Assembly (NCBI GenBank): GCA_905372035.1
Contig: CAJPNN010000013.1
Span: 1 to 31,434, forward strand
Source: Bacillota bacterium
GTDB lineage: Bacteria; Bacillota; Clostridia; Peptostreptococcales; Anaerovoracaceae
Length of the DNA stretch: 31,434 nt
Direction: 5' to 3'
Shown here: piece by piece, positions 24,830 through 31,434 of the stretch
How the letters are laid out: each line of letters starts with the position of its first letter
How positions within the stretch are numbered: position 1 is the first letter of the stretch
Notes under the pieces: generated by a model
The model's input: the letters and a program-made list of their open reading frames with translations, nothing else
Told to the model about the DNA's origin: nothing
The model's database searches: none
Translations under genes and position numbers: made by a program

Positions 24830-25552
24830 CTACATGCATATTATTCTTTTTATGATATTTGTAAAATTCTCCTTAAGATAACTCTCACCTTTAGATACTA
24901 CAGGAATTCCTGTATTTGCCGCTATGTGGAGGTTTTCATCATATTGTATAAACCCCGACGGTCTTGATCTTATAACTTCGGATATTTGCTCAAGAGACGG
25001 TAAAAACGCCGCTCCAAGTAAATTTTCTCTTACTTTATTTACTACATATGTACGTTTGTCTATTCCGAGTCCGCCCAAAATTCTGTCCAACATATCAGCA
25101 TCTCGAACAGCCGCATTTTCAGGAACAGTAATTATAACCGCTTTATCAGCCCCTGCTGCCGCCATTGTCAAGCCGTTATCTACCCCCGCAGGTGCATCTA
25201 CAAGTATATAATCATAATTCGGCTTCAATTTTTCACAAAATACTTTCATATGCAAAGGTGTAATATCCGCTTTATCCTTATATTGTGCCGCTGAAATCAT
25301 AAATAAATTCGGAAACTTTCTATCTTTAACCGTCGCTTGTTTCACTCTGCACATACCTGTCAGTACATCAGCGATATCATAGACCACTTTGCTTTCTATG
25401 CCTAAATATATATCAAGATTACGAAGCCCCATATTCATATCTATAAGTAAAACCTTATATCCCATCTGAGATAAAACAACCCCGCCGTTCGCAACAAAAG
25501 AAGTCTTTCCGACGCCGCCTTTTCCCGATGCAACCAATATTACTTCTCCCAT
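24830..25552 (-). CDS. minD: Septum-site-determining ATPase MinD
   Basis: A 240-residue ParA/MinD-family ATPase that binds the membrane when ATP-bound and helps place the division septum. Features: deviant Walker A GKGGVGKTS (K11, K16), IDMNMGLRNLDIYLGIE, VVYDIADVL, and Walker B-like YILVDAPAGVDNG. The C-terminus (residues ~225-240, KENFTNIIKRIICM) could form the amphipathic membrane-targeting helix. It is somewhat shorter than the usual ~265 residues. At position 40, where MinD proteins normally have Asp (DxD), the codon is AAT, giving Asn. GGAGG lies nine bases before the ATG, 17 bases after mrdA. No minC or minE gene is in the window, although minC commonly precedes minD in this operon type. 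A MinD-like paralogue is the alternative. Confidence 0.87.
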   Translation of the reverse strand: MGEVILVASGKGGVGKTSFVANGGVVLSQMGYKVLLIDMNMGLRNLDIYLGIESKVVYDIADVLTGMCRVKQATVKDRKFPNLFMISAAQYKDKADITPLHMKVFCEKLKPNYDYILVDAPAGVDNGLTMAAAGADKAVIITVPENAAVRDADMLDRILGGLGIDKRTYVVNKVRENLLGAAFLPSLEQISEVIRSRPSGFIQYDENLHIAANTGIPVVSKGESYLKENFTNIIKRIICM

Positions 25553-25569
25553 AACAAAAATCCTCCAAA

Positions 25570-28338
25570 TTAGTTTGTAGCCCTGTTGGTTACTATGTAG
25601 TCTTTATAAGCATAAGTATTTTGAAGCTCAAAATATCTTCCTATTATTTCTCTGGCGCAAGGTCCTGCATTACCTGCGGTTCCTCCCTGAAATACTAAAA
25701 CGGCCACCGCTATCTTCGGATCTTTTGCCGGCGCTGCGGCAATCACCCATGCGAACGGTTCATATGTCCCCTTATATGCATCAATACGCTCCGAAGTTAT
25801 TTTACCGTTACTCAAAGTTATAAGTGCTTGTCTGATAGCCGTATTCTGAGTTCTGAAAATCTTAGGTTTTTCTTTCATGAGGCTGTTCATCTTTTCTTCA
25901 ACGGCACTCCATGAAATTCCGGGTGCAATTCTGCCCAAATTTTTTCTTATATATTCAACTTCATCTTTTACCGGAATTTTTCCCGCCCTCTGTGCGGTTC
26001 CCGTCTTACATATAACGTCCATAGGAAATGAGCCGAAAACCCCTTTCAGGCTTCCTTTTGAGCCTTTCCCCACTCCTATCATTCCTTTTATGACGGCGTC
26101 ATACGTATTTGAATTTTTAACATCAACCTTTCCTACAAGTTCAGGCTCATTTGCTCTGGATCCCTGTACATCCTTGACAAGTCTGACCTTATATCTGTCT
26201 CCTCTGTTCGCTATTGTCGCCACATAGTTGGCCATCTGAACCGGAGTAAACGAGTTGTCTCCCTGCCCTATTGCAATATTTAAAGAATCACCTACAGTCC
26301 ATTTTGCCTGTGAAAAACAATCGTACTTGATATATCTTGAAAGTTCTCCCAAATATTTTTCTTTAACACCTAAATTTTTAAGCCTGTCCTTTATAACTTT
26401 AAATGAGGGATTCTCTTCCGTCCATCCCAAAATTTGATTAATCTTATCGTCCATTGCCTTGGAATCGCCGAATACTTTTTTACCGAAATAAATTTCGCCC
26501 TTTGAATAAAGATAATTCTTCAAGAGGTTTTTAATAGATTCTTTTTTGCTTTCCTCTGTAGGAACGGATGTCACAACTTCCGGTATCTCTATGCCCGTGG
26601 GTTCTCCCAGTCCATACTGCTTTGCATATTCCGTAACTTTCTTAACCCCCATAGATTTATCCAACCCCAGATAACTGTTGTGATAAAAATCTTTATTCGC
26701 CACTAAATCATAAAAGAAATAGTTACATGACATCTCAATGGCCTGCGGCAGGTTTATATAACCGTGTTTACCGTGTTTAGTATTCCAAAGCCAACATCCG
26801 AACGTTCTGTTTCCTATTTCAACAGCCCCGTCCGCATAAATTTTTCTGTTAGGACTGAGACCGCTCTCCAATGCCGCCGTAGCTGTTACCGGCTTAAAAG
26901 TGGAACCCGGCTGAACAGCCGTCTTTGTCGCAACGTTAAAAAGCGGTCTCGGTGCAAGCGAATCCCTTTCATTTTCAGGTTGCAAACTCTTCCATATATC
27001 GGCGGATATTCCTTTTGAAAAAAGGTTCGGATTAAAAGACGGTGTGGATGCAATTCCCATGATCTCTCCCGTTTTAGGATCGATTGCAACCGCAGCGGCA
27101 ACATTTGCACCGGGAGCTTGCTTCATTTTGTATGAGCCGTATTTACTCTGAAAATTGCTCCCTGCCCTTACTGTTCTAAGGGTGTCGTTTAGCGATTCAA
27201 CCATAGTTTTTTCAAGTTCCATGTCTACCGTGAGATAAACATCGCTGCCCTTTTTAGGTTTTGTTTCTTCCAAAACCCTTACCATCTGACCTTTGGCGTT
27301 AACTTGAAGTTTTTTTACTCCGTCCTTTCCTTTTAATATGTCCTCATATTCTCTTTCGATTCCGTCTTTTCCTATAAGCTGATTAGGATTATATTTTTTT
27401 TTATTTATGTATTCTTCTTTCTGATTTTCTGAAATTTGACCGAGATATCCTATCGCATGCGCTCCTACTTCCCCATACGGATAAAATCTCTTTGACTCCG
27501 ATACCACATGAACTCCCGCAAGCATATTGCTGTTTTCTTTGAGTGTTATTATGCTCTCATTGCTTATACCCGAAGCTATAGTTGCAGGTATATAGTTAAG
27601 AAAGCCTACCGATGTCTCATTTCTCACTATTAATATCTTCCTTGCCGTTTCATCTCCATACTCTCTTGATATCTTAAAATTTTCACAAAGTTTATCAAAA
27701 GCCTGGCGTGCATCCAAATCTTTTTTTATCGTATTCCTATCTAAATGATATTTCCCAAGAAAACTTTGTTTCTCAAGTTCTTTAGTGTACTTCATGCTTT
27801 TGACCGAAATCGGCGGATATACACTGTATTTTTCCTGCAAAATTTTCTGTGCATCAAAATCGGAAGTCTTTGACGGAATTTCAAATCTCTCCCTAAGCTC
27901 TGAAAATGCCTGTTTCGCCGTATAGTTCGCAGGCATATCCTCACTTGCCAGCCAGTCTTGTATTTCATTATCATATGTAAATTCAAACTTCCCGTTATTT
28001 ATTATAATCGGCAAATTATCAATACAACCGTCTCCGTTCCGCTCAAGGATCTTTATAGTTTTCAGTATAATTCTGTTGACTTCTTTAGTGTCTATACCGT
28101 TGGTGCTCATCTGTACGTCAAAACTTGCCAGATTGCCTGCCACCAATCTTCCGTATCTGTCTCTAATCTCCCCCCTTGGCGCCGGTGTGACAATGTTTTT
28201 TGTACTCAAGTTATTAGATGCTTTTATCCAATAATCGTTTTGTATGATTGTAAGCACAGCCAATCTTATAAATAAAACAATCATAAGTAAAATAAGCACA
28301 ATAAGAATTTGGCTTGATCTCGTTTTTATACCATTCAT
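25570..28338 (-). CDS. mrdA: Penicillin-binding protein 2, elongation transpeptidase
   Basis: A 922-residue class B PBP that cross-links peptidoglycan during cell elongation, partner of RodA. Residues ~10-33 are the single membrane anchor (ILIVLILLMIVLFIRLAVLTII), followed by the PBP dimerisation/pedestal region starting with APRGEIRDRYGRLVAGN. The transpeptidase domain has SxxK at S479-K482 (GSTFKP), SxN at S537 (MSCNYFF) and KTG at K778 (CKTGTAQRAG). It is much longer than typical PBP2 (about 600-720 residues); the extra length is spread between an enlarged pedestal and a ~240-residue stretch between SxN and KTG. The ribosome site is weak (AGGA eight bases upstream). It starts 17 bases after mreD, so expression probably depends on coupling. 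Confidence 0.94.
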   Translation of the reverse strand: MNGIKTRSSQILIVLILLMIVLFIRLAVLTIIQNDYWIKASNNLSTKNIVTPAPRGEIRDRYGRLVAGNLASFDVQMSTNGIDTKEVNRIILKTIKILERNGDGCIDNLPIIINNGKFEFTYDNEIQDWLASEDMPANYTAKQAFSELRERFEIPSKTSDFDAQKILQEKYSVYPPISVKSMKYTKELEKQSFLGKYHLDRNTIKKDLDARQAFDKLCENFKISREYGDETARKILIVRNETSVGFLNYIPATIASGISNESIITLKENSNMLAGVHVVSESKRFYPYGEVGAHAIGYLGQISENQKEEYINKKKYNPNQLIGKDGIEREYEDILKGKDGVKKLQVNAKGQMVRVLEETKPKKGSDVYLTVDMELEKTMVESLNDTLRTVRAGSNFQSKYGSYKMKQAPGANVAAAVAIDPKTGEIMGIASTPSFNPNLFSKGISADIWKSLQPENERDSLAPRPLFNVATKTAVQPGSTFKPVTATAALESGLSPNRKIYADGAVEIGNRTFGCWLWNTKHGKHGYINLPQAIEMSCNYFFYDLVANKDFYHNSYLGLDKSMGVKKVTEYAKQYGLGEPTGIEIPEVVTSVPTEESKKESIKNLLKNYLYSKGEIYFGKKVFGDSKAMDDKINQILGWTEENPSFKVIKDRLKNLGVKEKYLGELSRYIKYDCFSQAKWTVGDSLNIAIGQGDNSFTPVQMANYVATIANRGDRYKVRLVKDVQGSRANEPELVGKVDVKNSNTYDAVIKGMIGVGKGSKGSLKGVFGSFPMDVICKTGTAQRAGKIPVKDEVEYIRKNLGRIAPGISWSAVEEKMNSLMKEKPKIFRTQNTAIRQALITLSNGKITSERIDAYKGTYEPFAWVIAAAPAKDPKIAVAVLVFQGGTAGNAGPCAREIIGRYFELQNTYAYKDYIVTNRATN

Positions 28339-28355
28339 ATTTTTTATTCCTGTTT

Positions 28356-28889
28356 CTATTTTTTTAATATCATCTTATAAGGAGAATAGCCTCCCATAAA
28401 TTTATCATCTTTTCTATACCTTGTAATTTTTCTTATAAATATAAAATATAAAATCGTTATGGTTATCGTATTCAAAATAATCATCACCGGAAGCTTTGAG
28501 AGCATAAACAAAAACGAAGAATTGTATCCCGCCACTTTAAGCAAAATCCAATATCCTAAATTGTAAACTGCCGTTCCCGCAACGGAAAAAAGTAAAACCG
28601 TAGCTAAATTTTCACGATTAAAAAAACCTCTTATAAAATAAATTAGCAAAGCCACGCCGAATATATTAAGTGCCCCTATTCCCGAAACGGGTTCTATTAC
28701 AATGTCTCTCATCAATGCGAATACAGTTCCCGAAATAATGCATGACACCTTGTCGTATAGATATACAAAAATTATCATAAAACAGAATAAAAGATTTGCT
28801 GTCACATCAAGTATTCTTACATGCGGTATCAATGTGGTTTCAATTATAAACACAAGAGTAAGGATTATAAACACAATTCTGTTCTTCAT
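28356..28889 (-). CDS. mreD: Rod-shape-determining membrane protein MreD
   Basis: A 177-residue integral membrane protein with about five or six helices, part of the Rod complex with MreC, RodA and PBP2. Sequence conservation in this family is low; the call rests on hydrophobic pattern, size, the FIIETTLIPHVRILDVTANLL start and FALMRDIVIEPVSGIGALNIF, and its place between mreC and mrdA. The ATG overlaps the mreC stop (ATGA) with no clear Shine-Dalgarno, pointing to termination-reinitiation. Confidence 0.88.
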   Translation of the reverse strand: MKNRIVFIILTLVFIIETTLIPHVRILDVTANLLFCFMIIFVYLYDKVSCIISGTVFALMRDIVIEPVSGIGALNIFGVALLIYFIRGFFNRENLATVLLFSVAGTAVYNLGYWILLKVAGYNSSFLFMLSKLPVMIILNTITITILYFIFIRKITRYRKDDKFMGGYSPYKMILKK

Positions 28890-29704
28890 GTCAGCACCAT
28901 CACTTTTGAAAGATTTTTAAATGTGACCGAAGGAGCGATCTTAACAGTTTTCAGCAATGTGTTTCTGTCCATTTTAACAGATTCAATCTTGCCTATATTT
29001 ATGCCTTCAGGATAGATACCCATGCCTGAAGTTATGAGTTCGTCGCCTTCTATAACCTGTGCCTTATCGTCAAGCATAAATCCCGTAAGTCCACCTTTTC
29101 CGTCACCTTGTAAAACTCCAAGATAAGTCATATTTCTTATTATTCTGAAACTCACATTATTACTTTCATCTACAATGGATATAATCTTTGCCGTGCTCCC
29201 CGAAACATCGGATACTCGTCCTACAAGCCCGTCACCCGATACAACTATACTGTCAATTTTTATTCCGTCCTTTGAACCCCTGTCTATGGTAAAAATATTA
29301 AGCCAGCTGAATCCGTTCATGGCTACAATATTAGCTGAAACGTGTTTGTAATTTTTCGTTATTTCTTTGTAATTCAACGCTTTTGAAAGCTCTCTCAACT
29401 CCTCAAGCTCTTTTTTCTTCAACTTTTCTTTTACAAAATCATTTTTAAGTATACGGATTTCTTCCTTTAACTCATTATTTTCTTTTACTACCCATCTATA
29501 CTTAAATATACCTCTTGCCGAATCCGAGACACTTCTTCCTGCAGAAGATGCAGGTTTTTGTATTTTTTCAGATGCCGACATAAACAGTTTACCCGGACCC
29601 ACACCCGTTTTTCCCAAAACCGCGGATACGACAAATATAATCAATAAAACAATGGCTGTAGCTATAAATATCGATGCTCTCTTATGCTCCCTAATCCAAC
29701 GCAT
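28886..29704 (-). CDS. mreC: Rod-shape-determining protein MreC
   Basis: A 272-residue bitopic membrane protein that scaffolds the elongation complex outside the membrane and activates PBP2. Features: short cytoplasmic start, membrane helix ~11-32 (FIATAIVLLIIFVVSAVL), coiled coil ~70-115 (ENNELKEEIRILKNDFVKEK), and the two-barrel extracellular domain with NGFSWLNIFTIDRGSKDGI, VVSGDGLVGRVSDV and a final ITSGMGIYPEGINIGKIESV. GAGGAG lies six bases before the ATG, whose A is shared with the mreB stop (TAATG). The gene overlaps mreD by four bases. Confidence 0.95.
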   Translation of the reverse strand: MRWIREHKRASIFIATAIVLLIIFVVSAVLGKTGVGPGKLFMSASEKIQKPASSAGRSVSDSARGIFKYRWVVKENNELKEEIRILKNDFVKEKLKKKELEELRELSKALNYKEITKNYKHVSANIVAMNGFSWLNIFTIDRGSKDGIKIDSIVVSGDGLVGRVSDVSGSTAKIISIVDESNNVSFRIIRNMTYLGVLQGDGKGGLTGFMLDDKAQVIEGDELITSGMGIYPEGINIGKIESVKMDRNTLLKTVKIAPSVTFKNLSKVMVLT

Positions 29705-30744
29705 TACAATCTCCTCGCCGACGAACCGCTTGCATAAACTTTAAGCTTTTCAATATTTTTAAGACTTTTACCGGTGCCTTCCGCAACCGCTTCAATAGCG
29801 TTCTCCGCAATCGTAACATTAAGTCCGGTATTCTCCGTAATTAATTTATCAAAATTCTTTATGAGTGCTCCGCCCCCCGATAACATAAGACCGTTTGTAA
29901 CTATATCAGCCGCAATTTCAGGCGGAGTATTCTCAAGAGTATTTTTTATTCCGTCAACGATCACCATAACCGGCTCATCAAGAGCTTTTTTTGCATCTTC
30001 ACGATCTATCTCAACAATCTTAGGCAATCCCGTTATTATGTCTCTTCCTCTTGCTCCATATTTCAAATTGTCCGTATCCGTATCCGATTTTACGGTAACT
30101 GCCCCTATAGTTATCTTTATCTCTTCCGCTGTGCGTTCTCCTATCATCAAATCATAAGTCTTTCTCATATAATTTACGATGGCTTCGTTCAGCTTATCTC
30201 CCGCATGTCTGAGTGATGTGCTTGTGACAATTCCTCCAAGTGCAATTATTGCAATATCCGATGTTCCGCCACCTATGTCAGCTATCATGCAACCTTCGGG
30301 ACTGTCTACAGGAAGCCCTGTTCCTATAGCGGCAGCCATGGGTTCTTCCAAGATAAATACATCTTTGGCCCCCATCTGTCTCACGACATCTTCTACAGCT
30401 CTCTTTTCAACTTCCGTAACTCCCGACGGCACTCCTACTACAATCCTGATCGATGAAAATAGAGTTCTTTCAGGTATCACTTTAAACAAAAACTCTCTAA
30501 GCATATTAGCTGTCATATCAAAGTCCGATATAACACCGTCCTGCAAAGGTCTAACCACTTCTATATGTGCCGGTGCCTTACCCAACATAGCCTTTGCATC
30601 ATTTCCCACGCTAAGTACTCTTTTCTGATTTCTGTCCATTGCTATGACTGACGGCTCATTTACAACTATCCCTTTATTTTTTATATAAATCAGGGTATTT
30701 GCGGTCCCCAAATCGATTCCCACATCATTCTTGCTAAAAAACAT
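29704..30744 (-). CDS. mreB: Actin-like cell-shape protein MreB
   Basis: A 346-residue bacterial actin that forms membrane-bound filaments guiding cell-wall elongation. Nucleotide-binding motifs are complete: phosphate 1 VGIDLGTANTLIY (~8-20), VPSGVTEVEKRAV, connecting EEPMAAAIGTGLPV, phosphate 2 MIADIGGGTSDIA, and the adenosine motif LMLSGGGALIKNFD near the C-terminus. Length and sequence are those of a standard MreB. AAGGAGG lies eight bases before the ATG, 32 bases after radC. It heads mreC, mreD, mrdA and minD in the same direction. Confidence 0.97.
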   Translation of the reverse strand: MFFSKNDVGIDLGTANTLIYIKNKGIVVNEPSVIAMDRNQKRVLSVGNDAKAMLGKAPAHIEVVRPLQDGVISDFDMTANMLREFLFKVIPERTLFSSIRIVVGVPSGVTEVEKRAVEDVVRQMGAKDVFILEEPMAAAIGTGLPVDSPEGCMIADIGGGTSDIAIIALGGIVTSTSLRHAGDKLNEAIVNYMRKTYDLMIGERTAEEIKITIGAVTVKSDTDTDNLKYGARGRDIITGLPKIVEIDREDAKKALDEPVMVIVDGIKNTLENTPPEIAADIVTNGLMLSGGGALIKNFDKLITENTGLNVTIAENAIEAVAEGTGKSLKNIEKLKVYASGSSARRL

Positions 30745-30776
30745 CTCGAGTTCCTCCTTAAAATAGTATTCATACC

Positions 30777-31434
30777 TTAAAAAACATGCCGTTCTTTTAA
30801 ACTGATAAATTCTCCGTCTCCTATTATTATATGGTCTTTTACTTCCATTCCTAAAATTCGACCTGCTTCCACCATCCTGCGTGTTACATTTATATCCGCT
30901 ATGCTCGGTTCCGGATTACCGCTTGGATGGTTGTGTATAAGAATTATGCTTGAAGCTCTTTTTCTTATTGCAGGATTAAAAATCTCACGCGGATGTACGG
31001 GGGCTTCATTTAATGTCCCTACCGTTATCTTCTCTATTGAGAGAATCTTACCGTCCGTACCCAACAGCATAACCCAAAATTCTTCATGCCTCATATAACG
31101 CATTTCTTCCATAACGAACCCTGCGGCCTGTAGCGGAGATTTTACAGGTTCATCCTTTATATTTTTAAAAGATGAAATCCTTCTTCCAAGTTCCGCCGCA
31201 GCTATTAAATTACAAGCTTTGGCAATACCTATACCTTTTATTTCCGTCAATTCCTCAGGAACACATTCGGTCAAAAACCTCAATCCCATACTGCTTTGGC
31301 ATATAATCCTCTCGGCTAATCCCTTTGCAGAAGTATCTCTGGTTCCCGACCCTAAAACAATAGCCAAAAGCTCTTCGTTTGAAAGAGAATCCGCTCCTTT
31401 TTTCAAAAGTTTCTCTCTCGGTCGCTCTTCTTCC
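30777..31434 (-). CDS. radC: RadC-family JAMM/MPN domain protein, 5' end cut by window
   Basis: At least 219 residues of a RadC protein. The frame runs past a possible TTG at 31406 to the window edge, reading EEERPREKLLKKGADSLSNEELLAI, the usual RadC N-terminus, so only about five to ten residues are missing. It has an N-terminal helix-hairpin-helix-like part (LTEIKGIGIAKACNLIAAAELG) and a C-terminal JAMM metalloprotease-like domain with HNHPSGNPEPSIADI (H-x-H...D). Despite the historical name, a role in DNA repair is not established for the family. Position directly before mreB is the standard Bacillota arrangement. Confidence 0.95.
   Translation of the reverse strand, partial: EEERPREKLLKKGADSLSNEELLAIVLGSGTRDTSAKGLAERIICQSSMGLRFLTECVPEELTEIKGIGIAKACNLIAAAELGRRISSFKNIKDEPVKSPLQAAGFVMEEMRYMRHEEFWVMLLGTDGKILSIEKITVGTLNEAPVHPREIFNPAIRKRASSIILIHNHPSGNPEPSIADINVTRRMVEAGRILGMEVKDHIIIGDGEFISLKERHVF

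Overview
The window is low-GC (about 40% by eye), gene-dense, and almost entirely coded on the minus strand. RNase Y, MreBCD/PBP2/RodA, SLH surface anchoring, strong GGAGG ribosome sites, and an ETF/acyl-CoA dehydrogenase/family III CoA-transferase set all point to a rod-shaped, Gram-positive, anaerobic fermenter of the Clostridia (Bacillota). I cannot name the genus from sequence alone.

Layout, described in transcription order (right to left on the minus strand). (1) 31434-24830: a cell-shape operon, radC (5' end cut by the window edge)-mreB-mreC-mreD-mrdA(PBP2)-minD, closed by a hairpin terminator. rodA is the only plus-strand gene and runs convergently toward minD. (2) 23630-21867: rny (RNase Y), with a strong sigmaA-type promoter back to back with that of rodA and a very clear rho-independent terminator. 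(3) 21743-15809: a cysteine desulfurase and thiI (tRNA 4-thiouridine), followed without a visible terminator by an acyl-CoA dehydrogenase, etfB, etfA and a small DUF5684-like membrane protein. (4) 15626-14436: a CaiB/BaiF-type CoA-transferase with its own promoter, an operator-like inverted repeat and a terminator. It probably works with the dehydrogenase/ETF genes in reducing an enoyl-CoA acid. (5) 14248-8830: a tightly overlapping aromatic-pathway operon whose first gene is a PolC-derived PHP protein lacking the polymerase, then aroB, aroC, a free-standing AroQ chorismate mutase, and an aroA-aroK fusion (EPSP synthase + shikimate kinase). (6) 8730-1: a surface/secretion operon of a leucine-rich-repeat protein with three SLH domains, a 2166-residue exported RHS/YD-repeat protein with a DUF4474-like C-terminal tip, and the beginning of a lipoprotein, cut by the window, whose start codon overlaps the RHS stop in the place where an immunity or partner gene would sit.

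The most unusual parts are the LRR-SLH/RHS/lipoprotein cassette and the PolC-derived protein heading the aro operon. The housekeeping parts (radC-mre, rny, thiI) are conventional, except that minD lies without minC or minE nearby and has Asn where the second conserved Asp of MinD is expected. No tRNA, rRNA, insertion sequence or CRISPR array was recognised. No gene-free stretch exceeds 300 bases; the longest, between rny and rodA (about 220 bases), holds two divergent promoters.
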